In this document: one piece after another, positions 40,637 to 47,373 of the stretch
How positions within the stretch are numbered: the first letter of the stretch is position 1
How the letters are laid out: each line of letters starts with the position of its first letter
Origin: Candidatus Pacearchaeota archaeon
Lineage (GTDB): Archaea > Nanobdellota > Nanobdellia > Pacearchaeales > GW2011-AR1
Assembly (NCBI GenBank): GCA_018304105.1
Contig: JAGVWX010000006.1
Coordinates: 1 to 47,373, forward strand
DNA length: 47,373 bases
Direction: 5' to 3'
Translations under genes and position numbers: made by a program
The notes under the pieces: generated by a model
Seen by the model: only the letters and a program-made list of their open reading frames with translations
What the model was told of the DNA's origin: nothing
The model's database searches: none

Positions 40637-40666
40637 CCCGTAAACCATAGAAATTTATGTTTCGGG
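40637..40666 (-). promoter_or_regulatory. Hairpin in the uL1 leader, possible autoregulatory site
   Basis: CCCG-AAAC pairs with GTTT-A-CGGG across a 13-base loop in the leader of the uL1 operon. Archaeal uL1 is known to repress its own mRNA by binding a site like its rRNA target. I cannot match the known internal-loop consensus with confidence. Confidence 0.3.
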
Positions 40667-40702
40667 ATGTAGTGCGATTATTATGATGATTGTTGAGCGT
40701 AT

Positions 40703-41182
40703 TTAAACTTTTCTGGCTTTCTCTTTCTTTCTTAGATTCTCCTCAATCTCTTCTACGCTTCCGGAAATAACCACCCAGTTCTTCACTTCTTCAAATCCTA
40801 ATTTCTTATACCATTCAAGAGGAAACTCTTTGTCCTTGAATATAATCCCATCAAAGATAACTGCATCATACTTTTCGCGCGCGGTCTTGCATAGCTCTTT
40901 CATAAGTGCGCGCGCTATCCCATATTTCTGAAAATCAGGATGTACAAATAATTCTCCATCGAATAAGTGATTTCCGTCGCACCAGGGTTTTATTCCGGAA
41001 AGAACCGCGCCGACTATTTTATTTTCATATTCTGCAACAAACGCAAGGTCTGGCTGTTTCTCAAAAAAATATTGTAAGATTTTTCGCGCAGACTTCTTGT
41101 CCCATGTCTCTCCAACGTTCGCTTCATTATAAGCCAACGCATAAATCGAAGCAAGAACTTCCAAGTCTTCTTTTTTCATCAT
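40703..41182 (-). CDS. GNAT-family N-acetyltransferase
   Basis: A 159-residue acetyltransferase: AYEN..VGAVLSGIKPWCDG, then GELFVHPDFQKYGIARALMKELCKTA (the acetyl-CoA loop Q-x-x-G-I-A) and a late FPLEWYKKLGFEEV block, all classic GNAT elements. It sits between uL11 and uL1 genes on the same strand but has its own upstream gap of 165 bases. Substrate unknown; acetylation of a ribosomal protein N-terminus is a guess from position. Confidence 0.85.
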   Translation of the reverse strand: MMKKEDLEVLASIYALAYNEANVGETWDKKSARKILQYFFEKQPDLAFVAEYENKIVGAVLSGIKPWCDGNHLFDGELFVHPDFQKYGIARALMKELCKTAREKYDAVIFDGIIFKDKEFPLEWYKKLGFEEVKNWVVISGSVEEIEENLRKKEKARKV

Positions 41183-41347
41183 ACGTTGGAATAACCCTAA
41201 CTATTTTTTCAACAACTTTTTTATTCTCTAACAATCCTTCTATATTACTGGTTTTTTCATATTGGTAAGGATAATTTTCGTAAGTGCTTATTCGTGAGTG
41301 AGAGTAGGTTGTCATTTTATAGAAACTCATCAAGAATATTTATATGT

Positions 41348-41857
41348 TTACTTCTTCTTTCCTTTGGCTTCTTCTTTCTTTGCCCCAGCCGCAGGCGTTG
41401 CCGCAGCAGGAGTAGCAGATTTTCCGGCAGCAGGTGTTGCGCCCGCCGCAGGAGTTCCAATAGTCGCGCCGGCAGCCGTCGCTGCAGCAGCTTTCGCTTC
41501 TTCTTCAGCAGCCTTCGCTTCAGCCAAAGCCTTCTTGCTTTTCTCTTGTCTAACACTAAGGTCTTTCCAAAACTCTTCAAGCTTTTTCTTCTTGTCAGCC
41601 GAAGGCTCGGTTATCTCGTTGTCAATCTCATTATCATATTTTCCAGCTTCAATTTCTCTCATGATTTCTTTTCCATTTTTACTATCAATCAAAACTCCGA
41701 GAGAAACGCAGCTTCCAACCGCAAGCTTCACAGCATTCTTCAAATTTCTCGCCAGCAAGCCAGGTTGTTTTGTCTTCGCGATTCCAACAATCTGCTCAAA
41801 AGAAATATTTCCTACATAGTTTTTACCGGCCTCTCCGGAGCCAGCTTCAAGTTTCAT
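41348..41857 (-). CDS. Ribosomal protein uL11, C-terminal domain as separate gene
   Basis: A 169-residue protein whose first 85 residues are the uL11 rRNA-binding domain: EAGSGEAGKNYVGNISFEQIVGIAKTKQPG...NLKNAVKLAVGSCVSLGVLIDSKNGKEIMREIEAGKYD. It begins with ATG overlapping the stop of the N-terminal-domain gene as ATGA. After the domain comes a charged coiled coil and an Ala/Pro/Gly-rich tail (TPAAG-type repeats) ending in Lys. Normal archaeal uL11 is one chain of about 160 residues. The linker TSxLIKK normally between the domains is missing from both halves. Confidence 0.88.
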   Translation of the reverse strand: MKLEAGSGEAGKNYVGNISFEQIVGIAKTKQPGLLARNLKNAVKLAVGSCVSLGVLIDSKNGKEIMREIEAGKYDNEIDNEITEPSADKKKKLEEFWKDLSVRQEKSKKALAEAKAAEEEAKAAAATAAGATIGTPAAGATPAAGKSATPAAATPAAGAKKEEAKGKKK

Positions 41858-42069
41858 TTCTGCGGAGATAAAACTTCAATCGAGTAACCTTTAGTCTTTG
41901 GATTAACATCCAGCTCAACAGGAACTTTCAATCCCTTGAATCCAGAAGTCGCAGTATTCACATCGCTAATAACTTTCCCAAGATTAACCCCCATTGGTCC
42001 AAGCTGTTGGGCTATCGCTGGCCCTGGCTTCATGGACCCGCCCTCAACAATTAATTTAATTTTCGGCAT
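41854..42069 (-). CDS. Ribosomal protein uL11, N-terminal domain as separate gene
   Basis: A 71-residue protein equal to the uL11 N-terminal domain: KIKLIVEGGSMKPGPAIAQQLGPMGVNLGKVISDVNTATSGFKGLKVPVELDV...SIEVLSP. ATG 42069 is chosen over the upstream TTG. The domain keeps the PGPA...GPMGVN motif that contacts factors and P0. The stop forms ATGA with the start of the C-terminal-domain gene, so both halves are probably made in equal amounts. It overlaps the upstream hypothetical gene by 14 bases. Confidence 0.9.
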   Translation of the reverse strand: MPKIKLIVEGGSMKPGPAIAQQLGPMGVNLGKVISDVNTATSGFKGLKVPVELDVNPKTKGYSIEVLSPQK

Positions 42070-42370
42070 CTTCGCCCCCAATAACTCTTTTTAAAAATGC
42101 AACTGCAGATTGGCCTTCCATTTCAAGAATGTGTAACTCTGTCGCCTGTTCTGTGATTAAGCGATCCATAGAATTCAATAAGCCAGAATTTTCTGCCTGC
42201 TTCCTTTGACCACCATTTGTCATTATATTCCTTCGTGCGTCTAATAATCTTTGATATTTATCAAAAGCCGCGCTGTACTGTTCAGCTAGTCTTATTTGCA
42301 TTAAAGGTAAGTTGCCTGCCACCAAAGCATCGGCAAAAGAAGGCTGCGGGCCATACATCTTACTGTTCAT
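42056..42370 (-). CDS. Hypothetical protein between Spt5 and uL11 (104 aa)
   Basis: A 104-residue helical protein starting directly after the Spt5 stop codon (TAG-ATG). Pattern AEQYSAAFDKYQRLLDARRNIM and MDRLITEQATELHILEMEGQSAVAFLKRVIGG suggests two long helices forming a hairpin. No family recognised. Location in an otherwise conserved operon suggests a lineage-specific factor co-made with ribosomal proteins. Confidence 0.6.
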   Translation of the reverse strand: MNSKMYGPQPSFADALVAGNLPLMQIRLAEQYSAAFDKYQRLLDARRNIMTNGGQRKQAENSGLLNSMDRLITEQATELHILEMEGQSAVAFLKRVIGGEDAEN

Positions 42371-42901
42371 CTAAAATTCCTCCGCGAACTCGTCAAAAGA
42401 ATCTGTCTCAGGTTCTTCTTTCTTCTTTCCTTTAGTTTCATCTTTATTTTCCTCTTCTCCCTCTTCAGATTCACGCCTTATAACCTTTACGTTGTCCATC
42501 TTAACCGTTACTGGAATAGGGACACTCGCTCCAAGTAGTGAAACAACAACTTCTCCTTTCTGCTTGTCGATTCTCGTGACCTTCGCCTGTTCGCCTTTGA
42601 ACTGCCCAAGCATTTCGACAATATCCCCGATTGCAATGTTCATCTCTTCAGTTTTCGGCTCAAGCATATTCTTTATTTCTTCGTAAGAAACAGTCTTTCC
42701 GATAATTCCTTTTACATACGGCAGATTGAAAACCGCTTCTTCCGCAGTTTCTCTGTCAGCGGCCTCGACAATAATGTAACCCTTCAATCCGTGCGGCTTG
42801 ATTACAGAATAAACCGAAATAGAATTCTTTCTCACTCTGTCCCCAATCATTTCCATTGCTCGTTCTTCTTTATTCGTCGTGACTTTTATGATAAATATCA
42901 T
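42371..42901 (-). CDS. spt5: Transcription elongation factor Spt5 (archaeal NusG)
   Basis: A 176-residue Spt5: NGN domain (IIKVTTNKEERAMEMIGDRVRKN...SVIKPHGLKGYIIVEAADRETAEEAVFNLPYVKG) and KOW domain (IGDIVEMLGQFKGEQAKVTRIDKQKGEVVVSLLGASVPIPVTVK), then an acidic Glu/Lys-rich tail. It binds RNA polymerase with Spt4 and keeps it processive. It heads the uL11 operon as in other archaea; SecE, often its upstream neighbour, is not visible here. Confidence 0.94.
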   Translation of the reverse strand: MIFIIKVTTNKEERAMEMIGDRVRKNSISVYSVIKPHGLKGYIIVEAADRETAEEAVFNLPYVKGIIGKTVSYEEIKNMLEPKTEEMNIAIGDIVEMLGQFKGEQAKVTRIDKQKGEVVVSLLGASVPIPVTVKMDNVKVIRRESEEGEEENKDETKGKKKEEPETDSFDEFAEEF

Positions 42902-43002
42902 TTTGTTTGTTTTTCCGTTTTGTTTTAGTTCGCTCTACTTCAAGACATCTAGAAGCAGATATTCAATAGACAAGTTGAGGGTTTTTAAATTTTCGCTTTC
43001 GT

Positions 43003-43794
43003 TTAGAGTAATAGTTCAACAATTATTATGCCCTCTTTTTCAAAAATCTCTTTGTTAAGAAAATCCAAGGAGCCTTTATTCTCCTCTATCCATCTTCTAA
43101 CAGTTAAAATATTCCTTTCGCCAATTCCATGAATGTGCACGAAGTCCAATCCATATTTTTTGGATAAATCTATTTTTCTTCTTAAATCTTGCGTGATCTC
43201 ATAATCGCTCATTTGACTGCTAACAAAAACAGCCATAGCCGATTTCGAAACAATGACTTCATAAATTTCCTTAAAATCTTCTCTCGAATAATTATAAAGC
43301 TGAATTAAAAACTTTTCAAAATAGCCGGCAGTACACAAGTTGGAAATATTGTTTCCCCTATCCCCAAATCTTCTACGAATATCCTCTTTTAATTTTCGTA
43401 CATCCAATCGTTCGCTAAATTTCTTTCGAAGATAAAGTGATGCCTCTAAGGCCTCATAGTCATCTTTTGGAATCAATGGGGCGAAGAAGTCTAAAACCTT
43501 CTTGTCTTCACCTTTATTTTTCTGGTAGTCATATAAGTCTTTTAAAAGAATGTAAGTTTTGTCTTCAAAGACCTCCCCTCCGCTTTCTACACGATCTCTA
43601 AATATTTCGGCTAATTTTTTCTTTTTTTCTTCAGGCAGCCCATCGTAATTAACATATAATCTCTGTTTTTCTTCATCAATCGAATACCCCTTGCCCCTTA
43701 AACTATTATCAGAATTTCTGGTTACATTAATGTTTATCAACGGAGAATTAACTTCAATATTGAATAAGGCCTTTAGTTTATCGAGCCAACTCAT
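43003..43794 (-). CDS. Hypothetical protein (263 aa), second of two-gene unit
   Basis: A 263-residue soluble protein rich in Lys, Glu and Arg with no membrane helix. It starts with an amphipathic MSWLDKLKALFNIEV segment. A C-terminal part (KSAMAVFVSSQMSDYEITQDLRRKI ... FVHIHGIGERNILTVRRWIEENK) looks like an alpha/beta domain. Its start is one base from the stop of the 80-residue upstream gene. No family recognised. Confidence 0.6.
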   Translation of the reverse strand: MSWLDKLKALFNIEVNSPLININVTRNSDNSLRGKGYSIDEEKQRLYVNYDGLPEEKKKKLAEIFRDRVESGGEVFEDKTYILLKDLYDYQKNKGEDKKVLDFFAPLIPKDDYEALEASLYLRKKFSERLDVRKLKEDIRRRFGDRGNNISNLCTAGYFEKFLIQLYNYSREDFKEIYEVIVSKSAMAVFVSSQMSDYEITQDLRRKIDLSKKYGLDFVHIHGIGERNILTVRRWIEENKGSLDFLNKEIFEKEGIIIVELLL

Positions 43795-43795
43795 T

Positions 43796-44038
43796 TCATT
43801 GCTTAGAAAGCCTCATGAGAGAAACAAGGTCATTCTTGATGAAAACCTCAGAGCCCTTCCGAATACCTCCAAACTCTACTTCTCTCACCTCTTGACCATC
43901 TGTACTGAGAACATGCTGATTTGGATTCGTCTTCTCAACAATTATCCCTTCTTCATTCACATCCTTGCCAAAAAAACCAAGCACTTCTCTTCTCAAACCA
44001 GAATCAAATGTTAAGGTTGTCTTTTCATCCATTTTCAC
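43796..44038 (-). CDS. Hypothetical protein (80 aa), first of two-gene unit
   Basis: An 80-residue protein (start MKMDEKTTLTFDSGLRREV). A strong ribosome site GAGGAG lies just before ATG and a TATA element ATATATATTTAAATA about 30 bases upstream. Predicted mixed alpha/beta, with a KGSEVFIKNDLVSLMRL end. Nearly abutting the 263-residue gene, so the two are co-expressed. Confidence 0.6.
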   Translation of the reverse strand: MKMDEKTTLTFDSGLRREVLGFFGKDVNEEGIIVEKTNPNQHVLSTDGQEVREVEFGGIRKGSEVFIKNDLVSLMRLSKQ

Positions 44039-44151
44039 TCCTCACATTTTAAACTGGCATTCGGTATTTAAATATATATCGTTTCCTTTGATTACTTTCG
44101 CCCATCTAAGTTTCTCCAAACTCTCTTCTTTAATATCGTGACCATTACGGA

Positions 44152-44178
44152 ACTGTATTTTGCTAAGCAAAATACAGT
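44152..44178. promoter_or_regulatory. 27-bp perfect palindrome, possible operator
   Basis: ACTGTATTTTGCT, A, then its exact complement AGCAAAATACAGT: 13-bp arms around a single base. It lies downstream of the winged-helix gene (stop at 44208) and upstream of the two-gene unit, close to a TATA-like AAATATAAATATTTT on the minus strand near 44185. The near-absent loop favours a protein-binding DNA site over an RNA hairpin. Confidence 0.55.
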
Positions 44179-44207
44179 ACTCAAAAATATTTATATTTTT
44201 CGTTAAC

Positions 44208-44651
44208 TCACCCCAATCTCTCCAAGTATTCCTTAATCCTCTCAATCGTCTGAGGAATCAGAAAATTCTCAATCTTTGTCTCAAAAATTCTTCCAAGCGG
44301 CTCGAACTCGCTAAGACGATATTTGTTCTCCTGCTTATCTACCAACATGGCGTCACGAAGACGTTTCAATTGTCTTCGTATATTGCTCTCCGCGAGGCCT
44401 TTCTCCTCAAGCGAATGCTCTTTCCTTTTTTCCTGCACTCTGTCTCGTATCTCAAAAGAGTTAAGCCAATTTTTATTCGGTCTCGCTTCTTCCAAAGTCA
44501 TAAGCATGTCAACGATAATGTCCCTCGAATCTCCCGGCTGCAAAAGTCCAAGGCTCAAGCAAACCTTTCTTATCAACTCCCTCTTCGAAGAATTATACGG
44601 CCTTTCATATTTCCTAAGCGTTATTTCCGAGAGTGGCAGATCTTTCACCAT
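44208..44651 (-). CDS. Winged-helix transcriptional regulator-like protein
   Basis: A 147-residue protein. ATG 44651 is preferred to the TTG at 44693. The N-terminal PLSEITLRKYERPYNSSKRELIRKVCLSLGLLQPGDSRDIIVDML is followed by a charged helix-turn-helix-like section (GLAESNIRRQLKRLRDAMLVDKQENKYRLSEFEPL) typical of winged helices. DPANN genomes often carry this type. It may bind the palindrome just downstream (inference). Confidence 0.7.
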   Translation of the reverse strand: MVKDLPLSEITLRKYERPYNSSKRELIRKVCLSLGLLQPGDSRDIIVDMLMTLEEARPNKNWLNSFEIRDRVQEKRKEHSLEEKGLAESNIRRQLKRLRDAMLVDKQENKYRLSEFEPLGRIFETKIENFLIPQTIERIKEYLERLG

Positions 44652-44911
44652 ATTTATTTCAAACGATGAATTGTTATAAATCTTGCTAATCAACCTTTAT
44701 ATCTCAATCCAATACAGAAACAACTCACCTTTCTCGGTCTGGGTTGGTGGTGTGATAACTTCTCGTTAATACAATTTTGTAAAATAGCTTAAACTTTCTG
44801 ATTTAATTATTATAGCAACGACGAATCGGAATATAGTTAAATGAAAACTGAATTTCTTAAAAACCCATCAATCATCAAAATCATTATAAACCTAACTCAT
44901 TTATCTGAGAA

Positions 44912-45271
44912 ATGAAACTCGTCGCATACATCAATCAAGACAGCTCTACTTACGGCCAAATCTCCGCGCTGATTAATCGCATGGAAGAACTCGAGCAAAT
45001 TCTCATCGTCAAAGACAAGTCAACTCCGATGCCATTTTTAAATCCTGCCTGCAAATCAATTAACGTAGATTCTTCAAAAGACTTGTCTTCTTTCAAAACA
45101 GAAATTCAGGAAAAACTAAAGCCGTTTCTCAAAGGCGATTTCGAAGTCGCGCTCAGCATCGCATCAGGCAACGGCAAAGAGCACATGGCTCTTATCTCCG
45201 CGCTCCTCACACTTCCTGTCGGCATAAAACTAACAGCTTTCACAAAACAAGGCGTAGAATTTATTTCTTAA
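44912..45271 (+). CDS. Hypothetical protein (119 aa) with Rossmann-like/CARF-like end
   Basis: A 119-residue protein: beta-alpha start (MKLVAYINQDSSTYGQISALINRM) and a C-terminal SIASGNGKEHMALISALLTLPVGIKLTAF. The latter resembles the S-G-x-x-K-x-M-A...LP pattern of CARF-type nucleotide-binding domains, but the protein is shorter than normal and no effector or CRISPR genes are near. TATA-like CATTATAAACC lies about 30 bases upstream. Function unknown. Confidence 0.6.
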   Translation: MKLVAYINQDSSTYGQISALINRMEELEQILIVKDKSTPMPFLNPACKSINVDSSKDLSSFKTEIQEKLKPFLKGDFEVALSIASGNGKEHMALISALLTLPVGIKLTAFTKQGVEFIS

Positions 45272-45311
45272 TTTCTCTTCGGGCAGTTATAAAACTCTTT
45301 AACTCATCCGC

Positions 45312-45422
45312 TTATACATTATTCCATCGTTCATCTAATTCGTTGTCCCAATCTTTTCTAAGAATTTCTTCAGATGCCAACATCGTCAGAATACTTTCCA
45401 CATCGTTAATATTTTTTACCAT
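45312..45422 (-). CDS. Possible small acidic protein (36 aa) after S2P gene
   Basis: A 36-residue frame with ATG eight bases after the stop of the M50 protease gene on the same strand. Sequence starts MVKNINDVESILTMLASEE and ends in an acidic, Trp-containing stretch. Predicted helical. Coupled expression with the protease is likely if real. Confidence 0.4.
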   Translation of the reverse strand: MVKNINDVESILTMLASEEILRKDWDNELDERWNNV

Positions 45423-45430
45423 ATTTTCTA

Positions 45431-46825
45431 TCAAATAAAAGTCATCGCCCACTTGACCATCATCACAACAATCAGCGCAAGTATGAACCAAGTGATTGCC
45501 TTGTAAGCCCACTTCCCGATTTTCTCTTTTCTGGTTATTCCCCACACGGTCAGATAAAAGAATCTTCCGCCATCGAGAATTCCAACTGGTAGCATGTTGA
45601 ACAACGCCACTAAAAAGTTCAGCACAATTATCCACCATAGCAAATAGTAAATGAACCATCCAAACTCTCCAACCTTAGATTCATAATGCGTGAACGGATC
45701 TTTGATGTCTGAAAAGACCTTGTAAATCCATCCGGTAATTCCTCCGTTGCCCCCCTGTATGAAAATAATTCCCAACGCCGCCTTGCCCTCGCTGTTTTCT
45801 GTCAGATTGAATGTGTACTCTCTCGTTTCAGCCACAGTCCCCTGTCCCGGGTCAAGGACTGCCGTCTTGACATTTACTTCGTCTCCCGGCTTGTACTGCC
45901 CAAGAACACTTCTTAAATCTTCAATCGAAGTAATCTTTTTTCCGTCAATTTCCGTTATCGCTCCGACCATCTGGCTCCGAAACGCTGGCGTATCTTCGTA
46001 AACAATCACGCTTTTCAATTTATTTTCAACAGAAGCATCCCAAATTTCATTCTCAATAAAGTAATACTTTCCGTCAGATTCCAATTGCAAATATCCTTCA
46101 ATTGAACTATTTCCTATCACGCTTACATTTACCATCGGCAGTTCAGCAAGGCCATAACTGCTAAACTTCACTCCGGCAGGTACAAACAAATTTGTAAAGA
46201 ACAGGGCCATTACGCCAGTGAACAGCAAGGCCACAACAACATTAGCAAAAGTTCCTGCGGCAAGAACAACCATTTGTTTCAATCGCGGCGCTTTTTCCAT
46301 CTGCTTCTCGTCTGGTTCAACAAACGCTCCAAGAATCGGACCAAGAAAAGCAAAACCAGTAGAATGAATCTTAAACTTGTAAAATCTTGCGAAAATCCCG
46401 TGAGAAAACTCATGAACAACCGCGATGATTCCAAGTACGACTATGAAATAGGTGAAGTATAAAGGAGGAAACAAAGATTCCAATCCAAAAATCTTCGGGA
46501 AATACGGAATCACCGGAAACACTGGCGGCGCCCGAATTACTTGCGCAATCGAAGTCGTCAAATACAAATATGTCGACTGGGAAAGCAGCCAAACAATTCC
46601 AATCATTAATCCATATCCGGAAGCAAGAACAACATACTGCAATAATTTAAGCGGCTTGGCAAAAGTTTTCGCAAACCAGTCTATAAAATTAATTCCAAGT
46701 TTTGTCTTGTAAAGATAAAGAATTCCCTGCCTTTGCAGGTTTTTTCTTCTTGTTGAAAGAAATATGACTACAAAAATTATAAAAATTCCCAAAAATACAA
46801 AATCATAAACTTCAAACGCAACCAT
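45431..46825 (-). CDS. Site-2 protease (M50 family) with PDZ-like insert
   Basis: A 464-residue intramembrane metalloprotease. HEFSH at residues 138-142 and LDG at 417-419 supply the zinc ligands. Between them lies an outside part including a PDZ-like domain (VIVYEDTPAFRSQMVGAITEIDGKKITSIEDLRSVLGQYKPGDEVNVK). The membrane core AAGTFANVVVALLF matches the family. It cuts membrane proteins, often to release regulators. The next upstream gene is eL40, four bases away. Confidence 0.92.
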   Translation of the reverse strand: MVAFEVYDFVFLGIFIIFVVIFLSTRRKNLQRQGILYLYKTKLGINFIDWFAKTFAKPLKLLQYVVLASGYGLMIGIVWLLSQSTYLYLTTSIAQVIRAPPVFPVIPYFPKIFGLESLFPPLYFTYFIVVLGIIAVVHEFSHGIFARFYKFKIHSTGFAFLGPILGAFVEPDEKQMEKAPRLKQMVVLAAGTFANVVVALLFTGVMALFFTNLFVPAGVKFSSYGLAELPMVNVSVIGNSSIEGYLQLESDGKYYFIENEIWDASVENKLKSVIVYEDTPAFRSQMVGAITEIDGKKITSIEDLRSVLGQYKPGDEVNVKTAVLDPGQGTVAETREYTFNLTENSEGKAALGIIFIQGGNGGITGWIYKVFSDIKDPFTHYESKVGEFGWFIYYLLWWIIVLNFLVALFNMLPVGILDGGRFFYLTVWGITRKEKIGKWAYKAITWFILALIVVMMVKWAMTFI

Positions 46826-46829
46826 TTCG

Positions 46830-46994
46830 TTACTTCTTCCTTATCGGCCTAAAGGCGCGGCCTTTACACCGAGGACAAGAAATTTTTCCTGCAACGACTC
46901 TCACAGAAGGCGACCTGACTTTCTTGTTGCAATTTTTGCACACATAAACATTGTGGAACATTCTCTTCTGCGCTATTGGTATTTTTGTTGCCAT
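46830..46994 (-). CDS. rpl40e: Ribosomal protein eL40
   Basis: A 54-residue zinc-binding ribosomal protein: IAQKRMFHNVYVCKNCNKKVRSPSVRV and KISCPRCKGRAFRPIRKK give the two CxxC pairs and the R-x-F start. Short but clear. Lies between aIF5A and the S2P gene on the same strand with small gaps. Confidence 0.92.
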   Translation of the reverse strand: MATKIPIAQKRMFHNVYVCKNCNKKVRSPSVRVVAGKISCPRCKGRAFRPIRKK

Positions 46995-47000
46995 ATTTAT

Positions 47001-47373
47001 TTACAAAACCCTCATTAACATTTTCTTTCCTTCAATGTCCCAGACCTCTGCTTGCTTGTCAGTTTCAGCAGAACCCCTGGCATCCGCATGAATCGGCACA
47101 TCAATCGTCTCATAACTCTCAAGGTCCATGACCGAGGCGTTCTCTCCATTCACGCTCAGGATTTGAACTCTCTTCTTTTCAACCATCGGCACATCAAACC
47201 TGTCGTGTCCTGGAATAGTAATTACCTTCTTCCTGTCCACAAAAACTCCGGTCGCAAGAATTCTGCACTTAGCATGTCCATGCTTTCCTGTCTTGCTGAC
47301 ATCATTCGACTTTACAATATAAGGCTCGTTATCAACCAAAATCATCGCGCCTACTTTTGCTTCCGTAGCGTTA
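47001..47373 (-). CDS. eif5a: Translation initiation factor aIF5A, 5' end outside window
   Basis: The frame runs from the window edge to TAA at 47001; the first visible residues (ATEAKVGAMILVDNEPYIV) show that the true start lies outside. SKTGKHGHAK is the hypusine loop with the modified Lys between GKHG residues. The OB-fold half follows (VPMVEKKRVQILSVNGENASVMDLESYETIDVP). It relieves ribosome stalling at difficult peptide bonds. Confidence 0.95.
   Translation of the reverse strand, partial: NATEAKVGAMILVDNEPYIVKSNDVSKTGKHGHAKCRILATGVFVDRKKVITIPGHDRFDVPMVEKKRVQILSVNGENASVMDLESYETIDVPIHADARGSAETDKQAEVWDIEGKKMLMRVL

Noticed and set aside
41298-41887. Long plus-strand frames opposite the uL11 C-terminal gene
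   Set aside because: Ala/Pro-rich low-complexity coding strand leaves the opposite strand free of stops; typical shadow frames.
44042-44245. 67-residue frame on the minus strand between the winged-helix gene and the 80-residue gene
   Set aside because: It runs across the palindrome and the TATA region of the next gene and has no ATG at a sensible place; more likely regulatory DNA.

Overview
The window reads as an archaeal chromosome segment, most likely from a DPANN lineage of the Pacearchaeota/Woesearchaeota type. Reasons: archaeal information genes (Spt5, uL11, uL1, uL10, P1/L12, eL40, Rpo12, aIF5A, prefoldin alpha and beta, archaeal RNase J, RNase P component Pop5), archaeal surface genes (AglB-type oligosaccharyltransferase, S-layer protein, class III signal peptides, COG1361 proteins, an archaeosortase-like protein), tRNA without encoded CCA, TATA boxes of the TTTAAATA type just upstream of genes, AT-rich DNA, short intergenic gaps and many small lineage-specific proteins.

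Layout. 1-5218: N-glycosylation block (flippase, Alg7/AglH-like GlcNAc-1-P transferase, AglB/Stt3) and a SpoIIM-like membrane protein. 5362-6451: rpiB-rpe, which with the transketolase at 11821-13650 gives three non-oxidative pentose-phosphate enzymes. 6654-7230 and 30180-30816: two AbrB/PIN toxin-antitoxin pairs. 7289-10785: MacB-like ABC exporter (ATPase and two FtsX-fold permeases). 13705-15414: M64-like surface metalloprotease. 15542-15949: prefoldin alpha. 16001-18122: a diversity-generating retroelement (DGR). 18256-22713: HemK-like methyltransferase, small membrane proteins, RNase J. 22748-26541: HtrA-like protease, Pop5 and four proteins with class III signal peptides. 26544-29722: winged-helix protein, long structured leader, S-layer gene. 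30864-35256: secreted/membrane proteins and archaeosortase. 35339-36251: SepF, prefoldin beta, Rpo12. 37757-37940: tRNA-Ser(UGA) with tandemly duplicated 5' end. 38519-42901: Spt5/ribosomal stalk operon with uL11 split into two genes. 43003-47373: unknown pair, regulators, S2P protease, eL40 and the start-truncated aIF5A.

The standout system is the DGR. The target gene (17313-18122) carries an 83-bp variable repeat (VR, 17495-17577). A template repeat (TR, 17061-17143) lies between it and a reverse transcriptase (16001-17040). I aligned TR and VR base by base: in coding orientation there are 20 differences, all at TR adenines (20 of 28 A changed, 0 of 55 non-A changed; 16 A to G, 3 A to T, 1 A to C). 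The RT gene is broken by a 10-G homopolymer exactly between the two parts of its catalytic core. This may be an assembly error, a phase-variable switch or a -1 slippage site.

Other notable structures are a tandem array of hairpins with compensatory changes in the S-layer leader, a uL11 gene cut at its domain boundary by an ATGA overlap, and 51-bp tandem repeats that copy the first bases of tRNA-Ser.
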